From: Magnetovibrio sp. | GTDB lineage: Bacteria > Pseudomonadota > Alphaproteobacteria > Rhodospirillales > Casp-alpha2 | Assembly (NCBI GenBank): GCA_002690705.1 | Contig: NZFO01000016.1 | Location: 6,135-70,134 of the forward strand | Direction of reading: 5' to 3' | DNA length: 64,000 nucleotides | Shown here: positions 9,290-18,916 of the stretch, piece by piece | How the letters are laid out: every line of letters begins with the position of its first letter | Numbering within the stretch: the first letter of the stretch is position 1 | Program-made: the position numbers and the translations under genes | The notes under the pieces: model-generated | Seen by the model: the letters and a program-made list of their open reading frames with translations, nothing else | Told to the model about the DNA's origin: nothing | The model's database searches: none

Positions 9290-11887
9290 ATGAATAGCGT
9301 TGTAATTGTCGAGTCGCCAAGCAAAGCAAAAACGATCAATAAATATTTAGGCAGTGATTATACCGTTTTGGCTAGTTATGGGCACGTGCGCGACCTGCCC
9401 TCAAAGGATGGTTCAGTCAAGCCCGACAACGATTTTTTAATGAATTGGGAGGTTGACGGGAAAGCGAAGAAGCACGTTAAAGATATAGCCAACGCCCTCA
9501 AAGGAGCGGATAAATTATATCTGGCTACTGATCCGGATCGCGAAGGTGAGGCCATCTCGTGGCATGTTCGCGAACTTCTAAAAAACGACAATTGCCTCGA
9601 CGGCATTGACGTAAAAAGGGTTGTATTCAACGAGATTACGAGAGATGCAATACTTGGGGCGTTTAAAGAACCACGTGATTTAGACTATGAGTTAGTTGAG
9701 GCGTATCTTGCTCGTCGAGCGTTGGACTACCTCGTTGGTTTTACGTTATCTCCTGTGCTCTGGCGTAAATTACCTGGTAGCCGGTCCGCCGGGCGCGTTC
9801 AATCTGTCGCCCTCCGACTCATTTGCGAACGTGAAACAGCAATTGAAAACTTCATCCAACAAGAATACTGGTCTATAAAGTCCGAATTTGAGACTACAGA
9901 AGGTAAGCCTTTTTTCGCGCAGCTCACCCACCTCGAAGGCTCCAAGCTTGCCAAGTTGCATATTGGTAATGAAGAGGTGGCATTAAATGCAGTTTCAGTA
10001 ATCGAAGGTAAGAATTTTCAAGTTGCCTCTGTCGAACGCAAAAAAACACGCCGAAATCCCTCCCCCCCATTTACGACATCTACTCTACAACAGGAAGCAT
10101 CCCGTAAACTAAGATTTTCAGCGCGACGCACTATGCAGGTCGCTCAAAAGCTTTACGAGGGTATCAACATAGGCGGGGATACCGTTGGACTAATAACTTA
10201 TATGCGTACTGACGGCGTACAAATGGCAAATGAGGCCATAAGTGTGTGTCGTTCTCTGATTAGTGAAAATTATGGAAGCGAGTATGTTCCAGAGAGCGCC
10301 AGAGTTTACAAATCTAAAGCCAAAAACGCTCAAGAGGCTCACGAGGCCATTCGGCCAACTGACCCTTGCCGTCGTCCAAAAGATATTAAGGATTATCTCG
10401 ACAAAGATCAGCTAGCACTTTATCGATTGATTTGGCAACGCACGGTAGCCAGCCAAATGGAGTCAGCTGTACTAAATCAGGTTGCAGTCGACATACAGTC
10501 CAAGGATACTTTGGTCCAATTTCACGCCACGGGTTCTGTAGTTGCTTTCGATGGCTTTTGGCGACTTTACCATGAGGGGCGGGACGACTTAGTCCAAGCT
10601 GATACGGAGGGAAATGAGCGAATCCTTCCACCATTAGAGGCCGGTAGTGATTTAGTTCGCGGGCCCATCACACCGGAACAACACTTTACTCAGCCTCCCC
10701 CGCGTTATTCTGAAGCCAGCCTCGTCAAGACGTTAGAGGAACTGGGCATAGGACGCCCATCGACATACGCAAGCATAATATCCGTCTTGCAGGATCGTGA
10801 TTATGTCGTTCTAGAGAACCGTCGATTTACACCCGAAGATCGCGGACGTGTAGTCACTGCATTTTTGGAGAGCTTTTTCACCCGCTACGTGGCATACGAT
10901 TTTACGGCCGAACTCGAAAATAAGCTCGATGACATATCAGGCGGCAAGGTTAATTGGAAAGATGTGCTCAGAGAGTTCTGGGACGCTTTTTCCATCGCCA
11001 TTGATGGAACAAAAGAATTGCGAATCACCCACGTCCTTGATCAATTAGATGGAATTCTTGGACCACATTTTTTTCGTGATTTAGGAGACGGTAAAGATCC
11101 TCGGAATTGTCCTGTGTGCGACGGTGGGCGTTTAAATTTAAAGATAGGTAAATTTGGAGCTTTTATCGGTTGTACAAATTACCCAGATTGTCGATACACT
11201 CGGCCTCTCGCAGTTAATGACGAAAATACCAACGCGGCCGGTGGAGGTGGCCCTAAAGAACTTGGGTGCGACCCGACAACTGGAGAAATGGTAACGCTCC
11301 GGCAAGGGCCATACGGTTGGTACGTGCAACTCGGAGGACCCCAAAGCGAGGACAAAAAGAAACCTAAACCCAAGCGGTCGTCACTACCGCGCGCTTTAGA
11401 TCCAGCAGATGTGGACTTGGAAAAAGCACTTGGCTTGCTCGCATTACCGCGTGAAATTGGAACGCACCCAGAAACTAGCGAATTAATTACCGCAGCTATA
11501 GGCCGATTTGGACCATATATAAAAATGGGCGCTACCTATGTTTCATTGAAAGATGACGATGATATTTTGACTGTTGGGCTCAACCGCGCTGTGCATCTAT
11601 TTGCTGATGCACCACGAAAGGATCCCCCGAAGACATTGGGCCCACATCCTCGAGACGATAAGCCCGTCACTCAACGTACCGGACGATGGGGACCGTACGT
11701 AAAACACGGAAAGCTAATGGCAACATTACCAAAGGACATGGATGAAGATATTCTCACTCTGGAAATCGCCATCAAACTTCTAGATGAAAAAGCGGCAAAG
11801 GGCAGCTCTAAGGGCCCAAAAACTCGCGGCAAAGGAGGGGTAAATCAGGCGCCCCGAAAGAAGTCCTCATCAGCCTCAATAACCTAA
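9290..11887 (+). CDS. topA: DNA topoisomerase I
   Basis: 865-residue type IA topoisomerase that relaxes negative supercoils. The Toprim domain begins VVIVESPSKAKTINKYLG and includes the acidic ATDPDREGEAISWH. The active-site tyrosine is in LITYMRTDGVQ. A single Cys4 zinc ribbon (CPVC ... CTNYPDC) follows the core, then two or more C-terminal topo-C repeats (IGRFGPYIKMG, TGRWGPYVKHGK) and a basic tail ending near PRKKSSSASIT. The start is the ATG at 9290 with AAGGAG upstream; an in-frame ATG 33 bases earlier has no such site. rnr follows after 8 bases. Confidence 0.96.
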   Translation: MNSVVIVESPSKAKTINKYLGSDYTVLASYGHVRDLPSKDGSVKPDNDFLMNWEVDGKAKKHVKDIANALKGADKLYLATDPDREGEAISWHVRELLKNDNCLDGIDVKRVVFNEITRDAILGAFKEPRDLDYELVEAYLARRALDYLVGFTLSPVLWRKLPGSRSAGRVQSVALRLICERETAIENFIQQEYWSIKSEFETTEGKPFFAQLTHLEGSKLAKLHIGNEEVALNAVSVIEGKNFQVASVERKKTRRNPSPPFTTSTLQQEASRKLRFSARRTMQVAQKLYEGINIGGDTVGLITYMRTDGVQMANEAISVCRSLISENYGSEYVPESARVYKSKAKNAQEAHEAIRPTDPCRRPKDIKDYLDKDQLALYRLIWQRTVASQMESAVLNQVAVDIQSKDTLVQFHATGSVVAFDGFWRLYHEGRDDLVQADTEGNERILPPLEAGSDLVRGPITPEQHFTQPPPRYSEASLVKTLEELGIGRPSTYASIISVLQDRDYVVLENRRFTPEDRGRVVTAFLESFFTRYVAYDFTAELENKLDDISGGKVNWKDVLREFWDAFSIAIDGTKELRITHVLDQLDGILGPHFFRDLGDGKDPRNCPVCDGGRLNLKIGKFGAFIGCTNYPDCRYTRPLAVNDENTNAAGGGGPKELGCDPTTGEMVTLRQGPYGWYVQLGGPQSEDKKKPKPKRSSLPRALDPADVDLEKALGLLALPREIGTHPETSELITAAIGRFGPYIKMGATYVSLKDDDDILTVGLNRAVHLFADAPRKDPPKTLGPHPRDDKPVTQRTGRWGPYVKHGKLMATLPKDMDEDILTLEIAIKLLDEKAAKGSSKGPKTRGKGGVNQAPRKKSSSASIT

Positions 11888-11895
11888 CGCCTATC

Positions 11896-14130
11896 GTGAT
11901 CAAGTCCACGCCGCCATTTCCAACGCGTCAAGAAATCATAAATCTCATAGAAGAGAGCCCCCACAAAATTGGCAAACGTGAGATAGCGCGGGCATTTAAG
12001 TTAAACCCGGAGCAAAAAAAACAACTTAAAAAATTACTGCGTGATATGTCTGATGAGGGGATAATCCAAAAACGGCATAGGCAAAAATTTGTTAAATCTG
12101 GGGATTTGCCTGAGTTCCTAGTTGTCCGAGTATCAAGAATAAACGAAGACGGGGACGTATTCGCATTGCCACTAAATTGGGATGGTAATAAAGCGCCGCC
12201 GCCAATTTTAATCTCCCCTGAGCGAGGAGGTCGCCCTGAGTTAGGGATCGGAGACACTGCTCTAATTAGGATAAGCAAATCCAGTACTGGACTCATAGGA
12301 AAAACCATCCGCCCCATTAACCGAGTTCCATCACAAGTACTCGGCATACTCTCTCGGTCGGGGAAAGGGTTTCGAATTCGTCAAACAAAACGCGGTGAGA
12401 GGCACGAACTGTTCGTTGAAAAAGGTGATCACGGCGAGGCCGAGTCCGGTGACTTGGTCCGGGCTGAGATTATACCCGGGAAAAATTTTGGTTTGCGCCG
12501 CGCGAGAGTAATTGAGAGTTTACATAGTAAGAGGGAACTAAGAGACTTTAGTTTGGTTGCCATTCATCAACATGAAATCCCCTTTATTTTTCCCTCAGAT
12601 GTTGAGGCTGTGGCCAAAGAAGCAACCGCAGCGCCCAAACAAAATCGAGCGGATTTAAGAGGCTTACCCCTTGTCACCATCGATGGTGTAGATGCACGCG
12701 ATTTCGATGATGCTGTCTGGGCTGAGCCTGATACCTCACCAACTAACCCAGGCGGTTGGCACTGCATTGTAGCAATCGCAGATGTGTCATGGTACGTGCA
12801 ACCCGGTTCAGCGCTAGATCTCGAAGCTCAAAAAAGGGGAAATTCCGTGTATTTCCCAGACCGCGTCGTGCCTATGTTGCCAGAAACGCTATCAAACGGT
12901 TGGTGTTCATTAAAACCTGATGAAGACCGTCCATGTGTGGCTGTTCATTTTTGGATTAACACAGAGGGAAAGATGTTAGGTCACAAATTTGAACGCGCTT
13001 TAATGCGATCAGTCGCACGATTAACATACGACCAAATTCAAGCTGCTTATGATGGATCGGATTCCGACCTCGAAGTAAATTTTATAAACCGCGTGGTGCA
13101 TCCGCTATATCAGGCTTACTTCGCTTTATCTCGTGCCCGTGATAGTAGACAGGTGCTAGAACTTGAGCTGGCAGAGCGCCATGTCGTTCTTAGTCCTGAT
13201 GGGACAGTCAAAATAATTCGGGAGCGGGCACGTTTAGAAAGCCACAAATTAATCGAGGAATTCATGATTGCAGCAAATGTGGCGGCTGCTGAAATACTCG
13301 AGACAGCAAAGACCCCCTTTTTATATCGCGTTCATGATCAACCATCGATAAAAAAGATTAATGCATTATCCATATTTCTTAAATCGCTTAACTTAAACTT
13401 TTCAAAAGGCCAAACCGTCAAACCCATTCAGTTCAATCAGATTCTGCGCAAAGTGTCAGATACCCCCTACCAGCAAATGGTTGCCGAAATTGTGTTGCGC
13501 TCACAAGCACAAGCTGAATACAGCACTCATAACATTGGGCACTTCGGCCTATCCCTTCGACGGTATTGTCACTTTACTTCTCCTATCCGGAGATATGCAG
13601 ACCTGCTGGTTCATAGGTCGCTGCTTTCGAGCCTGAAGTTGGAAGAGGATGATAATGCCCAAGATCTAGACATGCTGAATAAATTCGGAAAACAGCTATC
13701 AAACTTGGAGCGCAGGGCCGCTAGCGCGGAGCGCGAAGCCATAGACCGCTACACAGCACAATATTTATCAAACCAAATCGGCGCTAAATTTAACGCTCAG
13801 ATCAGCGGCGCGACCCGCGCTGGACTGTTTATCAAGCTGGATCAAACAGGCGCTGATGGCTTGGTTCCAATCCGAAGTCTCCCACAAGATTTCTACGTTC
13901 ATAATGAGACACTGCACCAATTAAAGGGACGCAAGACAGGTCGAACATATCGTATCGGGCAAAAGATCGAAGTAACACTTTTAGAAGCAATCCCTATAAC
14001 CGGTGGTATGATCTTTGAAATTCTCGGGGACAGCCCATCCTCAGGTTCGTCTAAGCGCGCCTCCGAAGCAAAAACGAGCAAACACAGAAAAAACACAAAA
14101 CAAAACTACAGGAGATCAAAATCAGACTAA
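11896..14130 (+). CDS. rnr: Ribonuclease R
   Basis: 744-residue 3'-5' exoribonuclease of the RNB family, degrading structured RNA. There is an N-terminal helix-turn-helix-like segment (HKIGKREIARAFKLNPEQK), cold-shock-like domains, then the RNB core with the four-Asp site IDGVDARDFDDAVW, and the signature HFTSPIRRYADLLVHRSL. A C-terminal S1 domain (GATRAGLFIKLDQTGADGLVP) is followed by a Lys/Arg-rich tail. GTG is used as start, 8 bases after topA; the family N terminus supports it. Probably part of a topA-rnr-protease transcript. Confidence 0.94.
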   Translation: MIKSTPPFPTRQEIINLIEESPHKIGKREIARAFKLNPEQKKQLKKLLRDMSDEGIIQKRHRQKFVKSGDLPEFLVVRVSRINEDGDVFALPLNWDGNKAPPPILISPERGGRPELGIGDTALIRISKSSTGLIGKTIRPINRVPSQVLGILSRSGKGFRIRQTKRGERHELFVEKGDHGEAESGDLVRAEIIPGKNFGLRRARVIESLHSKRELRDFSLVAIHQHEIPFIFPSDVEAVAKEATAAPKQNRADLRGLPLVTIDGVDARDFDDAVWAEPDTSPTNPGGWHCIVAIADVSWYVQPGSALDLEAQKRGNSVYFPDRVVPMLPETLSNGWCSLKPDEDRPCVAVHFWINTEGKMLGHKFERALMRSVARLTYDQIQAAYDGSDSDLEVNFINRVVHPLYQAYFALSRARDSRQVLELELAERHVVLSPDGTVKIIRERARLESHKLIEEFMIAANVAAAEILETAKTPFLYRVHDQPSIKKINALSIFLKSLNLNFSKGQTVKPIQFNQILRKVSDTPYQQMVAEIVLRSQAQAEYSTHNIGHFGLSLRRYCHFTSPIRRYADLLVHRSLLSSLKLEEDDNAQDLDMLNKFGKQLSNLERRAASAEREAIDRYTAQYLSNQIGAKFNAQISGATRAGLFIKLDQTGADGLVPIRSLPQDFYVHNETLHQLKGRKTGRTYRIGQKIEVTLLEAIPITGGMIFEILGDSPSSGSSKRASEAKTSKHRKNTKQNYRRSKSD

Positions 14131-14169
14131 GCGGAGCACTGACCTGCATTTTTTAGATGACGAGTTAGC

Positions 14170-15756
14170 ATGTTTGGTGAGATTATTGTGCCCATGATTA
14201 ATATTTCTAATTTATTGCTTTGTGCCTCTATGCTGGCCGTGTCTATTGGAGTAGTTGGATGCAGCGCGCCACCGCCAAAAACTACAACCCCCACCCAGAC
14301 CCATATTACAGAGATTATTGAGGTATTTGACGCCGGATACCGGAGTATTGCAGAAAAATATATTAATAACGTCGATCTTAAAAAAATCGCACTAGAGGGA
14401 ATCAGAGGGTTTGCCGCAATCGATCCTGCCCTCACTGCATCTATCGATGAACAAACAGTATTCCTTATTATGAATGGAAAAAAAGTTGCTGTCCATGCCA
14501 TGCCTGCATACGGGACTAGCCGATCTTGGGCCGAGATAATTGCAAACTTCGCTGTTCAAGCCCGCTCCTATTCAATTGAAATGAACCGGGCCAGCCCCGA
14601 AAAAATCTATGAAGCCGTATTCGATGGGGCTCTAGCAGGTCTGGATGTTTTTTCAAGATACGCAGGCGCAGATGAAGCTCGTATTAACAGAGCCAACCGC
14701 GAGGGTTTTGGCGGGATCGGAATTAGATTTTCAAAAAACTCAAATTTGGTGATTATCACTGAGGTAATGGCAGGAACGCCTGCCGCTGAGGCAGGTTTGC
14801 GCCAAGAAGACGTAATTACCCATATCAATGGTGAGGCCCTTCCCGAGAACGCAGACAAGGTCGCTCTTAAATTGCGAGGGCCAAAAGGCTCTTCCGTAAG
14901 GCTGAGACTTTTCCGTCCTTTGGAAGAACGCTCCATAAGCATGACTCTATTAAGGCGCCAAATTATGCCGATCTCAGTTAATGCTCGTCTAGAAGAACTT
15001 ATTCTTTATCTGAATATTTCAAACTTTAATCAAGGGACTGCTCATTCTCTTGCAAACGAGATTCGTAAAGCCAAAGCCCTGACATCTGATAGCCTTAGAG
15101 GTATTGTGCTTGATCTTCGGGGCAATACCGGTGGTCTTTTAAAACAATCAGTAAAAGTTGCCGACCTAATGCTGACCCATGGAAAAATTCTAACAACTCG
15201 CGGTCGCCATCCGGATAGTCTCCACCTGTACAAAGCAGGCGGACGCGACCTAGCACAAGGTCTCCCAATAGTCGTCATCATCGATGGTAAATCCGCATCG
15301 GCGTCTGAAATTGTCGCGGCTGCATTACAAGATAGAGAGCGGGCCGTGATCGTGGGCACTTCATCGTATGGTAAAGGTACCATTCAAACCGTTATCCGAT
15401 TGCCTAATGATGGCGAAATTACCTTAACTTGGTCCCGCTTCCTTGCACCTTCAGGTTATGCTCTACACGGTCTCGGCGTTCTACCAAACATATGTACCAA
15501 TGAGAAAAAAACGGGTCTAAAACCAGCTATCGACCGGGCTATAGCCAAACGGCTGACAATTCGCTCTGTCTTTGCATCATGGCGGGTAACCGGTGAGCGA
15601 GATAACCAAGTCCGAACAGATTTACGCAGTACTTGTCCGTCCTCACAACAGCAATCCACCACAGATCTCCGCATAGCAAAACAACTAGTTTCAGATCGTG
15701 ATTTATTTGCTCGCAGTCTCAGTATTGCGGCGATCTCATCTCAGACACGAAATTAA
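14170..15756 (+). CDS. S41-family PDZ serine protease, predicted lipoprotein
   Basis: 528-residue C-terminal-processing-protease-like enzyme. The N terminus is hydrophobic and ends with a lipobox-like VVGCSAPPP, suggesting a lipid-anchored periplasmic protein. The PDZ domain lies at about residues 180-255 (GGIGIRFSKN, AGTPAAEAGLRQEDVITHING). The S41 core follows, with DLRGNTGGLL, the nucleophile region IDGKSASASEIVAAAL and the catalytic Lys in SSYGKGTIQTV. An internal ATG at 14194 is an equally good start because it lies nearer the hydrophobic core. It probably trims or degrades envelope proteins; the true substrate is unknown. Confidence 0.87.
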   Translation: MFGEIIVPMINISNLLLCASMLAVSIGVVGCSAPPPKTTTPTQTHITEIIEVFDAGYRSIAEKYINNVDLKKIALEGIRGFAAIDPALTASIDEQTVFLIMNGKKVAVHAMPAYGTSRSWAEIIANFAVQARSYSIEMNRASPEKIYEAVFDGALAGLDVFSRYAGADEARINRANREGFGGIGIRFSKNSNLVIITEVMAGTPAAEAGLRQEDVITHINGEALPENADKVALKLRGPKGSSVRLRLFRPLEERSISMTLLRRQIMPISVNARLEELILYLNISNFNQGTAHSLANEIRKAKALTSDSLRGIVLDLRGNTGGLLKQSVKVADLMLTHGKILTTRGRHPDSLHLYKAGGRDLAQGLPIVVIIDGKSASASEIVAAALQDRERAVIVGTSSYGKGTIQTVIRLPNDGEITLTWSRFLAPSGYALHGLGVLPNICTNEKKTGLKPAIDRAIAKRLTIRSVFASWRVTGERDNQVRTDLRSTCPSSQQQSTTDLRIAKQLVSDRDLFARSLSIAAISSQTRN

Positions 15757-15836
15757 TGTTGCCGCGGGTATCGCTTGACTTCATCTGAAGACGCTGTAAC
15801 TTTCCTGCTGTAAATACTAATCGGGGAGTAAAGCCT

Positions 15837-16004
15837 ATGGCTAAACCAGCGAGTATTCAAATTAAGCTCGAAAGTACCGCGGGTACTGGTTATTATTATG
15901 TGACTAAAAAGAATCCCCGTAATCATACTGAGAAAATGGAATTCCGTAAATACGACCCTGTCGCTCGCAGACACGTTACATTCAAAGAAGGTAAAATTAA
16001 ATAA
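15837..16004 (+). CDS. rpmG: 50S ribosomal protein L33
   Basis: 55-residue ribosomal protein, short enough to be missed by length filters. The translation begins [18 protein letters not shown], followed by [20 protein letters not shown] and a basic tail ending EGKIK, which is the standard proteobacterial L33. It has no cysteines, so it is the zinc-free (C-minus) form. GGGGAG about 10 bases upstream serves as ribosome-binding site. It follows the S41 protease by 80 bases. Confidence 0.95.
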   Translation: MAKPASIQIKLESTAGTGYYYVTKKNPRNHTEKMEFRKYDPVARRHVTFKEGKIK

Positions 16005-16081
16005 TCGCGCCTACTGGAATTACTTATTAGGGTGCCAAAGTTGAGCCATAAAATACATCCCTGACATTTTGGTTCCCCTTC

Positions 16082-16450
16082 TTACTTTTCTAGAATTTTA
16101 GCAACAGTATCTAAAAACAAAGGCACGGAGATGGGTTTAGCGATGTAATCGTCACAACCCCCATCTATGATTTTTTCTTCATCACCTCTCATCGCGAACG
16201 CTGTAACCGCGATAATAGGAATAGTTTTGAGATCATCATCGGCTTTTAACAATTTAATAACTTCAAGCCCTGAAATATCTGGCAGTTGAATATCCATTAA
16301 AATAAGATCTGGCTTATTCGACCTCCCTAAATTCACAACGTCACGGCCATTCATGCTTTGAACTGTTTGGTAGCCGTGGGCCTGAAGTAAATCATTAAGA
16401 AGCTTCATATTCAGCTTATTATCTTCGACTATAAGGATACTTTTTGCCAT
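16082..16450 (-). CDS. divK: DivK, single-domain response regulator
   Basis: 122-residue receiver domain with no output domain. It opens [18 protein letters not shown] and has the phospho-acceptor in [18 protein letters not shown], the Thr/Ser switch in VTAFAM, and the Lys in YIAKPISV. The sequence closely follows Caulobacter DivK, which is phosphorylated by DivJ, dephosphorylated by PleC, and controls CtrA activity and asymmetric division. The frame continues 33 bases upstream, but the family N terminus fixes the start. pleD, a frequent downstream partner, is not present; rpmG converges on it instead. Confidence 0.93.
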   Translation of the reverse strand: MAKSILIVEDNKLNMKLLNDLLQAHGYQTVQSMNGRDVVNLGRSNKPDLILMDIQLPDISGLEVIKLLKADDDLKTIPIIAVTAFAMRGDEEKIIDGGCDDYIAKPISVPLFLDTVAKILEK

Positions 16451-16650
16451 AAGAGAGACCCACACGATTAGAACTGGATTCACAGAGAGAGAACACTCGC
16501 TACACAGTTCTTAAGCAAATCCAGCACTTTAAATAACCGAGCGATTTACTAAATGAAGTGCGAAACCTATGATGCACCGATACTCCTCATCCATCGAATG
16601 GTGAGATATTCCAATGGCCAAGTCAAACACAGGTATGAATTGTTTGTTTG

Positions 16651-17349
16651 TCAGTCGCCTCGCACTTTCTCCACCATCTGACGGAGCAACTTAACATTGC
16701 TGATAATTAAAGCGTCTTTCTGACGATCAACAATGCCTTGCCGAGCAAGGTCATTCATTACACGAGCAACAGTCTCACGGGATGTACTGACTCTACTTGC
16801 CACGTCACTATGAACTGGGATCGGCGATATAGAAGCTTTTTCCCTATCAACCATATTGTTTGTCGCTAAACGTAGCAAATCAGCTTGCACACGAATATTC
16901 GCCGCTAGAGTACTCAAATCCATTACCCGTTCTGTGGAATTACGCACTACTGCCGCCAAGTCCCGCATTACCTTGAAGGCAACAGAGGGATAATTGTGGA
17001 CCATTTCCACAAAATAATCCTGTGAAAGCGTAGCTACTCTACAAGGTGTGAGCGACATAACACTTGCCAATCTAGGTTCGCCATCAATGGCGGCCAATTC
17101 ACCAAAGTGGCCCCCTTGATCAATATCATCCAAAGTAATTTCGCGACCCGAAACGGAATAGTTAACTACACGCACCCCGCCCTCAATAACAAAGAACACA
17201 TCGGTCGACTCACTTTGCCGATCAATAATCTGCTCTTGGGCTGGATAGAATTTCCAGCCACAACATCGCCCAATTACCTCTAAAGCATCTGCGTCCAAGT
17301 CCTCCAGTAACCCAACGAGTTTCAATATGCCAGAATACTTATGTGGCAT
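16651..17349 (-). CDS. Crp/Fnr-family transcription regulator
   Basis: 232-residue regulator with an N-terminal cyclic-nucleotide-binding fold (about residues 8-125) and a C-terminal winged helix (SDVASRVSTSRETVARVMND, about 172-195). The phosphate-binding cassette reads FGELAAIDGEPRLASV, with the Glu and Arg positions typical of cNMP binders. There is no Fnr-type Cys cluster. The ATG at 17349 is chosen because GGGAGG lies 4-9 bases before it. It is transcribed away from the GT2 gene. Ligand and targets are not visible from sequence. Confidence 0.88.
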   Translation of the reverse strand: MPHKYSGILKLVGLLEDLDADALEVIGRCCGWKFYPAQEQIIDRQSESTDVFFVIEGGVRVVNYSVSGREITLDDIDQGGHFGELAAIDGEPRLASVMSLTPCRVATLSQDYFVEMVHNYPSVAFKVMRDLAAVVRNSTERVMDLSTLAANIRVQADLLRLATNNMVDREKASISPIPVHSDVASRVSTSRETVARVMNDLARQGIVDRQKDALIISNVKLLRQMVEKVRGD

Positions 17350-17505
17350 TTTGCCTCCCTTGTTGTTTTTAGACCCAATGGAATTTCGCAATTTTTAAAC
17401 ATCATTTCCATTGATATATTAACGCGATCAAAAGGCCTTGGCCAGCATTCCACCGTTCAATTAGCCTGCTTGAATACGTCTGTTAAGATTTGTAATCTGA
17501 AAACA

Positions 17506-18519
17506 ATGAATGATGAGTATGAAATGGTTAGTAATCTGAAAACAAACCCTGACGAGGAGGCTTCGCAGAATGTGGCTGTAATCATTCCCTGTTATCGCGA
17601 GACCTCGCATATTCTTGATGTTGTCGCGGGCATTGGTCCTGAAGTAAATACCATCTACATAATAGATGACAAATGCCCAGACAATACAGGCGCTTTTGTC
17701 AAAGCTCAAAGCGATGACAAGAGAATTCGTGTAATTTATCATGAGCAAAACATGGGGGTAGGTGGCGCGACAATATCGGGCTATGTTCAGGCTCATAACG
17801 ACGGCCACTCGATTTTTGTAAAAATGGATGGTGACGGACAAATGGACGGCCGCCTCATATCTCGCCTGATCGCTCCGATAATTAGAGGAGATGCCGATTA
17901 CGCCAAAGGCAATCGATTTAACAGTATTAGGGGGATAGCGGACATGCCATGGCAACGGATATTAGGTAATTTTGCCTTATCCTTGGCTTCAAAATTTTCA
18001 AGCGGTTATTGGAATATACTCGATCCAACGAATGGCTTCACTGCCCTGCATTCAACGGCGCTTGACGAGTTACCCCTAGAGCGAATTTCTAAGGGTTATT
18101 TCTTTGAATCACACATGCTATATTATCTCGGTATTGCCCGTGCCGTGGTATACGACATGCCAATGACTGCACGTTACGGCACGGAGAGAAGCGGTATTGA
18201 TATACCAAAAATCGTCCCGGAATTTTTAATCAAACACTTAATTTGTACATGGCGACGCTTAATATTCACTTATTTTATTCGTGAGATCAATATTGCAACC
18301 ATCGAGCTTTTATTAGCCGCACTAATGATAATATTTGGCATTATGTTTGGAGGGTATAATTGGGCACATGCATATTTTTCTAAAATTCCTGCAACCGCCG
18401 GGACCGTCATCCTCGCGGCATTACCGATTATTTTAGGTTTCCAGTTTCTCATTGCATTTTTAAATTTTGACGGCCGCAACGTACCTAAATTGCCATTACA
18501 ACGCCTTCTGTCAAAATAA
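17506..18519 (+). CDS. Family 2 glycosyltransferase with C-terminal membrane helices
   Basis: 337-residue GT2 enzyme. The GT-A core starts at NVAVIIPCYRE, contains the nucleotide-sugar-binding DDKCPDNT and the metal-binding DxD within MDGDGQMDGR, and continues KGNRF ... LDPTNGFTALH. Two hydrophobic helices lie in the last 80 residues (LLLAALMIIFGIMFGG and TVILAALPIILGFQFLIAFL), as in polyprenyl-phosphate sugar transferases. The open frame extends 165 bases further upstream, but the first ATG followed by recognisable sequence is at 17506; an ATG at 17524 is also possible. Likely cell-envelope glycan synthesis, with the propeller and GT-C genes downstream. Confidence 0.85.
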   Translation: MNDEYEMVSNLKTNPDEEASQNVAVIIPCYRETSHILDVVAGIGPEVNTIYIIDDKCPDNTGAFVKAQSDDKRIRVIYHEQNMGVGGATISGYVQAHNDGHSIFVKMDGDGQMDGRLISRLIAPIIRGDADYAKGNRFNSIRGIADMPWQRILGNFALSLASKFSSGYWNILDPTNGFTALHSTALDELPLERISKGYFFESHMLYYLGIARAVVYDMPMTARYGTERSGIDIPKIVPEFLIKHLICTWRRLIFTYFIREINIATIELLLAALMIIFGIMFGGYNWAHAYFSKIPATAGTVILAALPIILGFQFLIAFLNFDGRNVPKLPLQRLLSK

Positions 18520-18916
18520 GGCAAATTGATGCTGGTTTTTTAGCTAAAGATTGGTAAGCCCAACCTCAGCTAACGGCCACCTTGACTGTTTCCAGCCACA
18601 ATACAAACTTTTAAAATTTATTGACCTAGTCAAATAAATTAAAGCGCCTTGTTACGTCAATGCAATCGAGCCCAGCACAAAAGTCCCTTACAAAAAATTT
18701 AAATTAGGGCTTATCAGTAATTTTGGAGTGTAAAGTCCACTCCTTAAAAACGACTAAAGCATGTTATTAACATAAAAATCTTTACTTTTTACAATAAGCC
18801 TATCTTAGTTTCTCTCAGAGATTTTGACGGAACAGGTTAAAGCAGCAATAACTACGTCATCATTTTAGAATATTAGTTGGTTAAATTCGCGGTTTCCCTG
18901 GGTACTTTTCCCTATT
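18520..18916. other. Non-coding gap with a short inverted repeat
   Basis: 397 bases, very AT-rich, no ORF. A 6-bp inverted repeat, GGAGTG at 18725-18730 and CACTCC at 18738-18743, is separated by 7 bases. It could be an operator or a weak hairpin; there is no T-tract to make it a terminator. Confidence 0.4.

Noticed and set aside
9160-9295. DprA C-terminal pseudogene before topA
   Set aside because: The resemblance is limited to a few hydrophobic residues in one short frame, and no Rossmann-domain remnants are present.
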